Assembly: GCA_903813345.2 (NCBI GenBank)
Contig: CAIIXF020000001.1
Coordinates: 20,667,915 to 20,731,914 of the forward strand
From: Owenia fusiformis
Taxonomy: Eukaryota; Annelida; Polychaeta; Sabellida; Oweniidae
DNA: 64,000 bases
Direction: 5' to 3'
Notes under the pieces: generated by a model
Told to the model about the DNA's origin: nothing
The model's database searches: none
What the model saw: the letters and a program-made list of their open reading frames with translations, nothing else
In this document: positions 36,301 to 44,738 of the stretch, piece after piece
Layout of the letters: each line of letters begins with the position of its first letter
Position numbering within the stretch: position 1 is the stretch's first letter
Position numbers and translations under genes: made by a program

Positions 36301-36676
36301 AAGAACTAATTGAAAGCCCATGACTAGACTAATGGAGAATAACATTCGTTCAATGAACTTTTAAATCAAATATTTCACATGCCTTATATCACATATTTAA
36401 AAGTAACATGCGTCTAATTGCATAGAAAATGATAAATTACGGAAAATATAAGCCGGTGTTTTAAAATTTTTAAAAAAATCAGCTTTTTTATTTTTGTTTT
36501 CTAAACAAACCTTTATCAATGAGAAGTTCTTCGTTCTTCTGTTTCAACTCATCAACGCTGCTTTGGAGGCTATTGATCTTTGATTCTAGCTTACATTTAA
36601 CCTCATCAGACAGTGCATCGACCTCCGGGGGCTCTAAAACGGAGGCTAGCACATTTTCTGAGATTTTGGCGGCCAT
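7285..36676 (-). CDS. TPR: Nucleoprotein TPR, nuclear pore basket scaffold, complete gene (49 exons)
   Basis: TPR forms the filaments of the nuclear basket, anchors mRNA export and surveillance factors, and binds spindle-checkpoint proteins. I could join 49 exons (listed in the six segment entries) into one frame of 7644 bases, 2547 residues; human TPR is about 2360. Residues from about 20 to 1810 are almost continuous coiled coil, followed by a Ser/Thr/Pro/Gln linker, basic nuclear-import-like patches, a long Glu/Asp-rich tail and an Arg-Gly C-terminus. Family hallmarks include REKRLEQEKEQ, QRDMYRVLLSQ, KYEREMMLHAEN, LRREKEIAQT, LKKIGRKYR, PTATVMPTT, VPSTPTLFVP, NDGFAEA and SVPSTPLNVSAP. The start ATG at 36676 gives MAAKISENVLASVLE, and the stop TGA is at 7287-7285. 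No frameshift is needed. It is transcribed divergently from agrin and convergently with tektin-2. Confidence 0.97.
8704..8830. repeat. 21-bp tandem repeat in TPR intron
   Basis: About six copies of a 21-base unit (ATGACATGTCATATAAAATGT) lie just below exon 46. The unit contains the palindrome ACATGT. Because 21 is a multiple of three it produces a spurious repetitive ORF (HTFYMTC). Confidence 0.85.
11405..11550 (+). repeat. Interspersed repeat family A copy
   Basis: This copy starts AAGGCATTAACATGCAAAAT, followed by GTCATGGCCTGCCATTTGTTA, and then blocks of CACCAAC and GCCAAA. The same opening recurs near 12853, 14360, 17932 and 30110, and in reverse near 55020. It is a short non-autonomous element, degenerate here. 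Confidence 0.6.
12589..16918 (-). CDS. TPR: TPR segment E: exons 31-38, residues 1280-1815, end of coiled coil
   Basis: Exons: 16774-16918, 16433-16510, 15915-16021, 15330-15434, 14545-14938, 13662-14003, 13140-13368, 12589-12793. Exon 33 has GEVERWKARTNTLV, matching human EDVKRWKARNQHLV. Exon 36 starts LKKIGRKYRMQAE, matching VKKIGRRYKTQYE. Exon 37 resembles the human [23 protein letters not shown] region in place. Exon 35 is unusually long (394 bases) and contains an 11-residue repeat. Exon 38 ends the coiled coil with repeated LQRQ and a Ser/Pro run. The exon 33 donor (GT|GTATGT) was chosen to match the phase of exon 34. Confidence 0.9.
12850..12945 (+). repeat. Interspersed repeat family A copy
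   Basis: It opens with GCATTAACATGTAAAATGTC, continues with an ACCACCAACCATTTGT block, and is truncated before the 3' hairpin seen in longer copies. Confidence 0.6.
14355..14440 (+). repeat. Interspersed repeat family A, degenerate copy
   Basis: GGGCATTAACATTACAAAAT followed by a diverged TTGGTGGTTGT block and TTACAGATGCTGAAC places this in the same family. It is the most diverged of the copies I noticed. Confidence 0.45.
15160..15300. repeat. Foldback element in TPR intron
   Basis: GGGGGTTTCAT near 15165 is mirrored by ATGAAACCCC near 15289, bounding about 140 bases of AT-rich sequence. This resembles a small MITE; no target duplication was established. Confidence 0.35.
17162..21122 (-). 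CDS. TPR: TPR segment D: exons 23-30, residues 914-1280
   Basis: Exons: 20936-21122, 20413-20562, 20126-20223, 19277-19486, 18907-18984, 18222-18332, 17700-17824, 17162-17302. Exon 26 holds EAQSKYEREMMLHAENIKA, corresponding to human EAQNKYERELMLHAADVEA. Exon 28 starts QSWEEQEKILKSE, and exon 30 starts with the RFLRREKEIAQTTVEAVE block seen in all TPRs. The exon 29 donor was set at ATCAG|GTCTGT because the next exon needs phase 2. The exon 25 acceptor (AACTTAAG) has a poor pyrimidine tract but is the only one giving an open frame. Confidence 0.9.
17925..18062 (+). repeat. Interspersed repeat family A, longer copy with 3' hairpin
   Basis: The copy opens AAGGCATTAATATGCAAAAT, runs through a TCACCACCTGCCATTTGTTA block and CGCCAGACACCAACC, and ends with GAGACCATAAAAATATGTCACC and a hairpin of CACCACTTTT against GGTGGTG before ACATAAAAA. 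The hairpin end also occurs alone at about 26470-26515 and starts the compound element at 53.2 kb. Confidence 0.65.
19640..20075. repeat. Palindromic AT-rich repeat in TPR intron
   Basis: AAACCATCGAATATCAC at 19715-19731 is mirrored by GATATTCGATGGTTT at 19764-19779 and again at 19787-19801. A homopolymer-rich AAAATTTTTTCAA zone follows, and then short ATATC/ACTCATG repeats to about 20050. This looks like a degenerate inverted-repeat element. Confidence 0.5.
21165..21276. repeat. 55-bp tandem duplication
   Basis: The block beginning CTTTAAAATATGGTCG at 21165 is repeated from 21220 with one or two changes (GTCGTATAAA versus GTCGCATAAA). Two tandem copies of a 55-base unit lie between TPR exons 22 and 23, which points to a recent duplication. 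Confidence 0.85.
21335..25068 (-). CDS. TPR: TPR segment C: exons 17-22, residues 583-913
   Basis: Exons: 24918-25068, 24472-24741, 24145-24288, 23781-23954, 21720-21860, 21335-21445. Exon 17 ends with the hallmark MQRDMYRVLLSQSGGSP. Exon 18 begins with a Pro/Thr-rich linker (about 30 residues) before coiled coil resumes, as in human TPR. The exon 17 acceptor at 25068 was preferred over one at 25085: the outer site would need a different phase from exon 16, while the inner one keeps frame and restores the family spacing. The intron between exons 20 and 21 is about 1.9 kb and contains the 30-bp minisatellite and its inserted element. Confidence 0.9.
21861..22450. repeat. 30-bp minisatellite, about 20 copies, in TPR intron 20
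   Basis: The unit reads ACAACAGTGGTACTATAGTG followed by TACATTGTTT and repeats almost without change from just beside exon 21 to 22450. Two more partial units continue at 23483-23540, so the array was split by an insertion. Since 30 is a multiple of three and the unit lacks stops in some frames, it yields long spurious ORFs on the plus strand. It begins immediately inside the acceptor of TPR exon 21, so it could affect splicing. Confidence 0.93.
22451..23482. mobile_element. TA-flanked element with long inverted termini, inside the minisatellite
   Basis: The left end CAGGGTGTTCCAAAAGTAAC is mirrored by the right end GTTACTTTTGGAACACCCTG, with TA just outside each. Similarity between the ends continues for about 150-200 bases (CCGGGGCAAC on the left, GTTGCCCCGGG on the right). 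The whole 1032-base element interrupts the 30-bp array, so it is younger than the array. The termini resemble the mariner-like element at the left edge. I could not recognise transposase coding, so it is probably a non-autonomous Tc1/mariner-type element. Confidence 0.8.
25567..25580. repeat. Poly(C) tract
   Basis: A run of about 14 C lies in the intron just below TPR exon 16. On the TPR strand it is a G-run close to the exon 16 donor. Confidence 0.7.
25622..30075 (-). CDS. TPR: TPR segment B: exons 9-16, residues 295-583
   Basis: Exons: 29988-30075, 29557-29625, 28717-28785, 28418-28605, 27654-27758, 27155-27262, 26167-26300, 25622-25723. Exon 12 carries GMLALTEDDIEALAPTAAAT, matching the conserved SEEELAAMSPTAAAVAK block that punctuates the TPR coiled coil. 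Exon 15 carries VRMLLKELEEARG followed by the Ser-rich EVSSSSNLISEKLV, and exon 16 has IEELQEQNQRLIGVVREL. All of these align in order with vertebrate TPR. Introns between 25.8 and 29.5 kb hold two inverted-repeat MITEs. Confidence 0.92.
26543..27108. mobile_element. hAT-like MITE, diverged
   Basis: The left terminus TAGGGATGTCACGG matches the inverse of the right terminus CCATGAGATCTCTA at about 11 of 14 positions. Subterminal GGGACGGGA motifs occur at both ends. A clear 8-bp target duplication is not visible, which suggests an older insertion than the copies at 28965 and 32133. The ORF at 26904-27125 inside it has no recognisable domain. Confidence 0.6.
28965..29425. mobile_element. hAT-like MITE with perfect 8-bp target duplication
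   Basis: Terminal inverted repeats TAGGGGTGAGACGA and TCGTCTCACCCCTA bound 461 bases, and GTTGCTAT is present directly outside both ends (28957-28964 and 29426-29433). Eight-base duplications and TAGGG-type termini fit the hAT superfamily. Subterminal regions are rich in GAGTCGA/TCGACTC motifs, as expected for transposase-binding sites. No transposase is encoded. It lies between TPR exons 10 and 11. Confidence 0.88.
30105..30258 (+). repeat. Interspersed repeat family A copy
   Basis: It opens with AATAACATGCAAAATGTCAC, then AACCTGCCATTTGTAAGAGA, and ends CTTCTGGAGGTGACATAAAAA-like, so both ends of the family are represented. It starts about 30 bases above TPR exon 9. Confidence 0.6.
30359..36676 (-). 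CDS. TPR: TPR segment A: exons 1-8, residues 1-295
   Basis: Exons in transcript order: 36511-36676, 34305-34409, 33882-33955, 33534-33630, 33211-33314, 31168-31281, 30720-30770, 30359-30532. They encode the start, a Pro/Glu-containing head and then heptad coiled coil. Exon 6 has the conserved REKRLEQEKEQLQQQNTW block and exon 8 ends ELQAQTKLVTLYK, matching the human HNELNAHIKLSNLYK position. All internal junctions are GT/AG with phases 1,1,0,1,0,0,0,0. Several introns are large and carry repeats (30.8-31.1, 31.3-33.2, 34.4-36.5 kb). Confidence 0.92.
32133..32999. mobile_element. hAT-like MITE, 867 bp, perfect 8-bp target duplication
   Basis: Terminal inverted repeats TAGGGGTCACACGGTT and AACCGTGTGACCCCTA are flanked by CAATTCAC on both sides (32125-32132 and 33000-33007). 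Subterminal repeats are GGTTCGGTTCGGTT on the left and CCGCGGT/AACCGTGG on the right. It is non-autonomous; the ORFs at 32243-32503 and 32573-32755 inside it show no transposase motif. It lies in the TPR intron between exons 5 and 6. Confidence 0.9.
33991..34013. repeat. Poly(G) tract
   Basis: A G-rich run (GGAGGGGGGG...) about 35 bases above TPR exon 3. On the transcript this is a C-run just ahead of the exon 3 acceptor, so it may be part of its pyrimidine tract. Confidence 0.6.
34740..35345 (+). pseudogene. Penelope-like retroelement remnant (GIY-YIG endonuclease end)
   Basis: From 34772 the plus strand reads VEYEIPCSLCKEIYIGETGR, then ILDVRLTEHKKVV. This is the Cys-x2-Cys plus GIY-YIG core typical of the C-terminal endonuclease of Penelope-like elements. 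Near 35190-35300, in another frame, FLTDWDNVKVIYNEG and ESVCMNRDSGNHQLSSV match the usual end of that domain. Between the two parts (about 34990-35110) the sequence is a foreign repeat shared with 1.9-2.3 kb. The copy is therefore split, frameshifted and lacks the reverse transcriptase. It lies in TPR intron 1, opposite to the gene. Confidence 0.7.
34985..35115 (+). repeat. Repeat arm shared with the 1.9-2.3 kb inverted repeat
   Basis: The stretch with CTTATTGCACAAAACACTTA, ATATACAAATGTCATTCGTG and CATATATTATGGCACAATGG-like blocks is the near match, in reverse orientation, of the arm at about 1943-2060. It sits inside the Penelope-like remnant, indicating nested insertion or capture. Confidence 0.6.
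35743..36206. mobile_element. hAT-like MITE with perfect 8-bp target duplication
   Basis: Terminal inverted repeats TAGTGTTGTCGCGAT and ATCGCGACAACACTA bound 464 bases, and GTACAAAG is duplicated outside (35735-35742 and 36207-36214). The subterminal parts are dense in CATCGATG and ATCGCGATG motifs. No coding region is seen. It belongs to a different terminal family from the TAGGGG elements. Its right end is about 300 bases below TPR exon 1. Confidence 0.9.
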
Positions 36677-38110
36677 TGTGTTTTGAATGAAAAAGAGGCC
36701 AATCGCACTGGATGAAAAGAAAATTCCCGGGAAAATACAGCAAGTCAACAGCACAAATGAAAGCTCAGCCAAAATGATTGATAAAAGTTATTTTGGACCT
36801 TGAACATTAGGAGGCTTTGGTGAAATACATCTCCAAATTATGTAATAAGTCTAATAAGCCAATATGGAAAAATTGCTAGCCATTGTTAGATTCACATATT
36901 CTCAAATCAATTTATATTTCCATCCTGGAGGGAGAGGGGTAAGAGAAGACTACGATTGTCTGTTGACGTTGACTACATCAAATCAAAACTGTATGATAAA
37001 GATGTTTACAATACTGGAACCAGATGCAGATCTGAAAATTCACAAGGGGGACTCAGTCACTCAAACAATATTCCTAAAAATCAGTTCCAGGATGATGCAT
37101 GGAAGGATGTTGGGAACTGATTTGTTTAGCCCACAGGCCCGTAGACAGGATTTGCCAAGGGGGGGTTCAATTTTCAAAGATTTCCAGGGGGGGTTTACAT
37201 TTGACAATTTTGCCCCAAATATGGCTAAAATCACTTGAAAAGTGCTCAAAATGGTGAAAAACTGCATGAAAGGGGCATGCCCGAACCCTGCAAACCCCCC
37301 TCCCCTGGCTACGGGCCTGGCCCATATGAACCAGTTGACATGTATAATGTTTTATGAATTATTGCCCACTGATTGTTCTCTTTTGACTAAAATGTTATTG
37401 AATTGATGGGCGTTGCCAGTTTCAAATAGTTTGCAGGAAACTTTCTGCAGAGCACTACTACTTAATTACCCTCTGACATGTGATTCTTCAGTTTTGATGT
37501 TAACAGGAACACATAACTTGAAACACTCTTAGAGATACAGCTTAGAGCCGAGGAATATCTAACTTTTGTGAACAGTGATATTCTGATTGATTTTTTTGCC
37601 TAGGTAAAGAATTATCTCAGAGGGAAAGAATAAAGCTAATCAAGACTCTTGCAAAGGGTAATACAGTAATACACATGACATAAGAACTTTGTGTCAGTGT
37701 TTATGTCAATTGCAAATAATAACTTATACAAATAAAATGTTCAGTTAACTTGCAAATGAACTGATTTTTTGTTCTGCCATGGGTTTTCTTTGAAATTCCA
37801 TGACTGAATGAACTTACACAAAATAATTGGTTCACCAGACATTCAATAGGTAGCGCATAAATCTTTGGAAACTTTGGACCAATCAAAAAAGTTTTTACAT
37901 TTTGAGTTCGGTGTTACTTCATTCATTCGCCGAGAAGCAGACAAGTCGGGGAAAGTTGTGTTTCTCACTTATCAATGTTTTAGACATAAATCTGCGATAT
38001 TCAAGACAAAATCGAACTTTAGATGGTCAAAAATAACGCAGAGGGAGTTTACAAGCAACACTGAAGACACGGCATAGCTGAGGATTTCTAATTTCTGTCA
38101 GCAATTGACA
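36677..38110. promoter_or_regulatory. Head-to-head interval between TPR and agrin
   Basis: The 1434 bases separate the divergent start codons. Close to TPR there is an ATTGG/CCAAT motif near 36699 and no TATA box that I trust, which fits a housekeeping gene. Near agrin, CCAAT occurs at 37879-37883. The ORFs at 36864-37238 and 37865-38077 have no recognisable features. A small MITE (37134-37319) lies in between, which suggests two separate promoters rather than one shared one. Confidence 0.45.
37134..37319. mobile_element. 186-bp MITE with CAGGCCCGTAG termini
   Basis: CAGGCCCGTAG on the left and CTACGGGCCTG on the right form terminal inverted repeats, and GCCCA occurs immediately outside both ends. 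The interior has G-runs and C-runs and a GTTTTTCACCATTTTGAGC-like block (inverted here). The same family begins at 63877 in the opposite orientation. Confidence 0.75.
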
Positions 38111-38531
38111 ATGCTGAGATTTGCATGTTTGGTGTTTTTATTTCACCTGTCAAGTACAAGTGCTTACAGGTGCGAGGAACCTCTTCCTTTAGAAAAAAGA
38201 GAAGAAATAGCCAATGTGGTGTTTACTGGGACAGTACGGGATATCATGCCCGACAAGATCCACCCAAACATGTACAAAGGCGAAGTTGAGATAAAGCGTG
38301 TCATGAAAGGTTTCAATGTAATCCGACAAGTTCCAGCGCAAATTCATCATAACCACCGCATGGTTATGGTTGATGGATTTGGAGACCCAACTATTTGTAA
38401 AAATATGCCACGTAAATATGACACAAAAATATTCTTAGTTCAAAAGGGCCAAAATGGAGAATTGAAACTGAATTCGAGTTTGGTCCCAATTACGTTGACA
38501 AACATTGAGAGGACCGAGGCAGCAGTTATGA
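38111..38531 (+). CDS. AGRN: Agrin, first coding exon: signal peptide and NtA domain (gene continues past window)
   Basis: Agrin is a secreted heparan-sulfate proteoglycan; its N-terminal agrin (NtA) domain binds the laminin coiled coil and anchors it in basement membranes. From ATG 38111 the exon encodes 140 residues plus one base. Residues 1-18 are a hydrophobic signal peptide (LRFACLVFLFHLSSTSA). From about 20 the NtA fold follows with EKREEIANVVFTGTVRDI, DGFGDPTIC (residues 88-96) and LKLNSSLVPITLTNIE (119-133), each matching vertebrate NtA. Cys21 and Cys96 are spaced like the NtA disulfide pair, and N121-S-S is a possible glycosylation site. The exon ends ATGA|GTGAGT, a strong donor. I found no Kazal/follistatin, laminin-G or SEA exon downstream in the window. 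A stand-alone NtA protein is less likely but not excluded. Confidence 0.85.
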
Positions 38532-39884
38532 GTGAGTACATTTTGGCTTTTATAGATAATATAGTGCATTATAGGCTTCATAACTGTTGCAGGTGCATAG
38601 GGAAGACCTGAACTGTCCTAGGCCACAATCACAGTAGTTCAAGCAAGTAGCCCCTGATATGACATGTTTTATGATAAACAGGTATAATCATTCAGCTGAT
38701 GTTCACTTCACATGTGCTATGTATCTATGATTTTGTAACTGATAGTGATTTAATTAGTTTTTCGCAGGTGACAGATGACTCATGGTAAAGTACATATACG
38801 TCCAGACATGTTCACATCTGGGTTAAAATACCAGAGTTAAAAAGTTCACCCGTTCTTTCGAGAATACAAAAGACTCAGCTGCATAAAAAATAAATTTTTA
38901 TAAACCATAGATTGAGATAAATGGGAATCAGACTAAATTCCAGTTGAGGAAATGTGAACTTTTCTTTAACTTGATGAACATTTTTAATGTTGAATTTTAT
39001 CAATTCTTTAACTCAGAATATGTTCAATGACTTCTCTTAACTACCACTATACGGATGTTCATGGATGGACAGCTCAGATTTAAAGTAATTAGGCCAATCA
39101 AACCACCATTTACTGGACTAGACTGGTGCTCTATGAGCTATAGGAATTGAAATACCCGCAAATTACAGAGTAGCCTCAATGGCCTTCCTATTGATAATAG
39201 AAATTTAATATTATTAAATGTCAGTGTTTGAAAAGGCCATCACACTTTTACCCCACACTTTGAAGTCCCTAATGGCCAACATTAAACCAAATGTTTCTCA
39301 GTGTACTGTATGTTAATACACCTCTGATGTACCACCTGTACGTATGGTATCTGTAGTACATGTAGATTTGTGTTAATTATGGTAATTATAAGTTCATTGA
39401 TGACACTATGACCTGCTGATCACAATTCACTGATACCATGATACTAACAACACCACACTCAAACAAGTACTTTGAAATAACGCATTGTGTTAAAGTTATT
39501 TTACCTGGTTGCTAGACAGACAACTTACCTTTGGTTATCAGATATAGTCTAAACAAAAAAGGACCAATCACGTCACTACAAGATAATCTTTCCTAACTGG
39601 GCATTGCATTTTGTCTTGTACCAACTAACCAAATCAATTAAAAGATATTTTTGTTTGTTTGGTTTCAACATTTTGCATTTGTCTTATAGACAAATCTAGA
39701 CGGTGATGACCTTCTTCATTACAGAAAATACAGGTGGTTTCTTTAAGATTCTTTGTAGACTGAAACGGGTTTCACTTTGATTTCTTCAAGTTAATAAAAT
39801 ATATAATAGTTTATAAGAGAGACTTTAGGAAAACAGATTTCAGACTTCTGTCTGAATTTTCATTTTTTATTGAATATGAAATAA

Positions 39885-41135
39885 TTATCCCATCGAACGA
39901 AGTTCGGAGGGATATAGGGAACGCCTCCGTCCGTCCGTCCGTCCGTCCGTCCGTCCGTCCGTCCGTACGTACGTCCGTCCGTCCGTCCGTACGTACGTCC
40001 GTCCGTCCGTCCGGGCAATAACTCAAATACCGTTGGCCCGATTTTATTCATATTTTGTATACATATACCCTATGGGGGTAGAAGTTCTGCTCGAAAGCCG
40101 ATTTTCAAAATGGCCGCTCATTTAAAAATGGCGGCCATTTTAGTGCCGATTTTACAGTAATTTAAGTGCAATATGTAAAACTGTAATAGCAATATGTTTT
40201 AAATGTAAAAAAAGTATATAGGACATTAATAAAGCTAGAAATGTAGATATTAAAAAAGCACATGGCAGCCATCTTGAAAAATGGCGGCCTTTTCTCGTTA
40301 TTTTACGATTTTAGCTGTAACTCGAAAAGTAGTGGAGCGATTTTGTTCATATTTGGTATGTGAATACTATAAGCATGGCACACTGTTTAATGACACTTTT
40401 GGTAGAAGGTGGCCATTTTGAAAAATGGCGGACATTTTGAAAAATGGCTGCCATTTTAACTTATTTTACTAAAACTCGAAAAATAGTGGAGCGATTTTGT
40501 TCATATTTGGTATGTGAATACGTATAAGCATGGCACACTGTCTAATGACACTTTTGGTAGAGGGCGGTCATTTTTCAAAATGGCCACCATTTTAACGTAT
40601 TTTACTATAACTTGAAAAGTAGTGGAGCGATTTTGTTCATATTCGGTATGTGAATACTGTAAGCATGGCACACTGTCTAATGACACTTTTGGTAGAAGGC
40701 GGCCATTTTGAAAAATGGCGGACATTTTGAAAAATGGCTGCCATTTTAACTTATTTTACTATAACTCGAAAAGTAGTGGAGCGATTTTGTTCATATTTGA
40801 TAGTGAATACGCATAAGCATGGCACACTGTCTAATGACACTTTTGGTAGAAGGCGGCCATTTTAACGTATTTTACTATAACTCGAAAAGTAGTGGAGCGA
40901 TTTTGTTCATATATGGTATGTGAATACTATAAGCATGGCACACTGTCTAATGAGACTTTTAGTAGAAGGCGGCCATTTTTCAAAATGGCCACCATTTAAA
41001 CGTATTTTACTATAACTCGAAAAGTAGTAGAGCGATTTTGAATATATTTGGTATGTGAATATTATAAGCATGGCACACTGTCTAATGACACTTTTGGTAG
41101 AAGGTGCCCCTTTTGAAAAATGTTCGATGGGATTC
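39885..41135. repeat. Repeat with (CCGT)n head and tandem array of about 120-155 bp units
   Basis: It opens TTATCCCATCGAACGAAGTT and closes near TTCGATGGGATTCG, an inverted match of the first bases. Next comes (CCGT)n at about 39928-40013 with three CGTACGTACG interruptions. Then about six copies of a unit containing ACTCGAAAAGTAGTGGAGCG, TTTGGTATGTGAATAC, GCATGGCACACTGTCTAATG and alternating GGCGGCCATTTT/AAAATGGC blocks. This looks like a satellite-bearing, non-autonomous element. The (CCGT)n part gives spurious GRTD-repeat ORFs on the minus strand. Confidence 0.8.
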
Positions 41136-44100
41136 GCTACGCTTTGGCGTTGCCGTTGTTCTGGTTTAAGTTTTTAGGCATTTGAATAAAGGAGTCCTTC
41201 ATAAAATTCCCAGGTTAAAAAATGAGACATATAGTCAAGCTTAGACTCAATATAGACACGTTATTTCTGAAATTGTTTGATCATTTTTTGTCACTGATTA
41301 AACTGTGAAACGGATTTTATGGAGTGTTTGTATGGCAGACTATGTAGTTGTCACATATAGGTGATGTGCTTTTAAAAGGTTTTGACATTTTAGTAAGTCA
41401 AGTCTGAGTGCGTTGGTTGAGAGGTATTTCTTTATTTAGTACACTACTTAGAGTTTCTATCAAATGTACAGTAACATACCGTTGAATACCCTGATTCAGT
41501 ATTGCAATGATAATAATGATTCTGTATGATATTCTAATCATAAATAAGTTCATAATGAGATTTTGAAATAATTTTAGAGACTAGTAGTTGTGGACTAGAA
41601 AAAGAAGTCCATCGGCATCTTTATTTTAGATTTTGAGGAATGTATATGTACACTCTCAAGAATTTAAAATTTTGATAGGAATGGGCAAATATAGCAGGGT
41701 CAATACAAATTTCTGTACAATGTTCTTACTGATTTCTTACTGATTACTGATTTACCAATAAATAGTGTTATTTTAGACTCATATGTCTTGTTTCACAACT
41801 TTCTTGGTTAATTTCAAATTAGTCAGACTTTTTAGATCCAAATGTTAATGTATGAACTTAAAGTGACTTACATATGTTAATAAAGCTTTGTTAACTGTTG
41901 ATACAAAATTATTAAGATTGGCATTCTATATGCAATCTATTTAATGTTGAGCAGGGATTTTCTTGAAATGGTAAGTTAACTGGTAGGAATTATGTTTTCA
42001 TTTAACTCATAATATGCATGTAAGTTTGAAGAACAGAGAATTGTTTGAAATTGAATTTATCTTTGAGAAGTACAATAAACAATTTTTCATTCTCTATTGA
42101 AGTCCCAGATGATGATGTATTTAAAGGGCTTAATAGGGCATAGGTGCTTAGAGAACTAAAATCTATGTTTTCATGAGGAATTTTAATTCTGGCTTGATTT
42201 GATTTAATATGAAAAGATAAGAATGCCTGCCAAAATTTGAGAAATCTTTTAAGGAGCCGTACGCCTCATCAGTTGACTGGGTGTGAACAATGACAAGCCC
42301 CATAGGTCTCTACCTCTGTTTAGACAACCTATATAACCCCATAGCAGTCAAGCACTTTTTTCAATTATTACCATATAATGAGATCAGTATGAACAGAATT
42401 CAATAATGCTATGGGTCCTGGTCAAATGCTTGGTACCCCTGCAAAAATGTGAATTCTCATCACTTTCAAAAATCTGAAAACTAAGTAAGAATTACTTTGA
42501 ATGAGCCTGGTAGTATATTTTGCAAAATACCAATTGTTTACTTGTAAAAAACATTCTTCCAATATTTACAGAGGATCAACAAGAAAAGATTTTTATTGTG
42601 ACCTGGGAAATTGTTAAGGCAGGGTGGTAGTAATATCCTGGGACCATTTTCAGAGAACATAAAGACATCAAAGGTTGAGGTATAAACCACAGGAACCATG
42701 TACTGAAAGACTCCTTAATTCTATTCAAATGAGAAGAATTGTTATAATAGTATGATTTGTTACTTTGAGTCTCGCATCAAGTCTCTTGACCCTCCCCCTT
42801 CTATCTTTTTTACCTCCACAGATGAGGTGCGATATAGGGTCATTAGGGGGAGGGGGTATTGTAATAGGTTGAGTCAAAACTTTTTGCAACTGTTCAATAT
42901 TGTTTGAGTTAATCCATGTTATACCCTAAATCACCTAGCCATAATATCCTCTGACGATTACAGATAATTTTCAGTTTTTATAAGATAAGATCTTGAGTGA
43001 GTTTATATGTGAAATAAATGTTATCTAATTATAGACAAAAACATAGCGTGCTAATTTTTTAACTACTAATTCATTATCTGTTTGAGCGTACATTGAAATT
43101 TTCATCTTATTTAAAGAGTATTAGGAATGCTTAGATTTTAAGAAGGGTACATGTAGTCCAGCACACCGCCCTGAGAAATGCTTCAATATGATGCAACCCT
43201 GGAATGCAACCCTCACTTTCATTTAAGACCAATTACGTTTGATCTTGTTTTTTGTATTCCTGCATCATATATTACTATACTGGTACTAGATTTATATGTT
43301 GGAGCTTAATGTGCACTTTTTGGATTATCTTTATTTTGAAATTGTTTCGAACAGATTTAAGTCAGCCATAAGTCATAATTTCAACAAGATTTTACTCTGT
43401 AAATCCTAAGTAGTTTAGCTACAGTACAACATTTCAATAAACATTTCTAAATTATTTTTCACCTTGGTATACTGATTTGACCACTTGGGAGGTTTTAATA
43501 TGGTGCTAATGTTTGCTTGTATTCAATGTAGAAGTAAAAAGAGAATTAACAGCCATCAATGGTCAATACATCTGTCCTGTGTGTTGTGAGGTGAAAATAA
43601 AACAAAACTGAGAAATAAATAGTTTATGATTAAAATATGGGTTGTCATTTGACAACATTAAAGCGATTAAAGAGGTTAAAAAACTTATTAGACTTGTTTT
43701 AAGGTTCTTGAATAAAAGAAAAATATGCTAGCTTTTATGTAAAAAATGATTGAAGTGTCATCTGAATATAAAAGTGGAAAAGTTCAGACGATCAATTGTA
43801 CATGAAGTCAATCAGGTTTATTAAAAATTGCAATATTGTCCTGTTTTAGATAAAAGTGCACTTGGACCTTTATAGACAGTCATATCTTTGTGTATACCAT
43901 AGGTTTTCCACATACAATTTTAAATTATGTTATTTGAATGGGAAACCACTCATTAAGAAATTATAATGTTGATATAAACTATGAAAAGCATTATTGCCAA
44001 GTTTGTTCAAATCATGAAATACCATTTTCATAAATGATTTGTAAAAGTGAAATTTGATATTTTTCAAAAGCTTTTCTCATTTTATTATATTTGTATACAG

Positions 44101-44414
44101 TATCTGACGGGATAAGTGATTGAGCCAAGATTTTTAAGATTAGGTCTCTGCCATTTGTCATTGTATTTATTCTTACTTCAAATAAAAATGCATAGAACTC
44201 ATAAAGAAATGTTCGTCATTAGACTTACAAATATTTGTGTTAGCTTAGAAAAGAAAAAACTCAGAGGTTGAATTCCTGAAATCCTGCTGTCAAACTAAAA
44301 TCAAAAGTTGAAATCAATATCCCTAATGGCTGATCAATTATATTTAACTGGCAATGAGACAAGATTTATATGCTATGAAATACGAGTAAAGTATCAAGCG
44401 TCATGTTATCTATC

Positions 44415-44437
44415 CCAGGGCATAGGCGTAGCCGGGT

Positions 44438-44471
<34 letters not shown>

Positions 44472-44738
44472 CGGTGCCATGGGTGCGATCCCATAACCCC
44501 CCCCAATAAATAATAAAAACATAACCATGAGATAGAAGAAGAAAGGGGCTTTTTATTTGAGGCTTCTAGATCAATTTAGAAGGAAATTGTGTCAATTTTT
44601 GTAAAATTCAAGATAAATCTCATTATTTGGCTTTTTTATGCCACAATCACACCCAACCTGATTGAAAATTTTTGGGCGATTGCACCCCCCCCCCCCCCCC
44701 GTCCTGCCTGAAAGCTGGCTTCACCACTGCAGGGCTTA
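44415..44738. repeat. Foldback-like repeat with long poly(G) and poly(C)
   Basis: A run of 34 G (44438-44471) near the left side is matched by 16 C (44685-44700) on the right. Outside them, GGCGTAGCCGGG on the left loosely mirrors CTGGCTTCACC on the right. It resembles the GGCGTAGCC-type MITEs of many marine invertebrates. Run lengths may be unreliable in the assembly. Confidence 0.5.

Noticed and set aside
39811-40051. ORFs encoding GRTD repeats
   Set aside because: They are translations of the (CCGT)n microsatellite, present in two frames.
44308-44496. ORF ending in poly-Gly
   Set aside because: The Gly run is the 34-base G tract of a repeat element.
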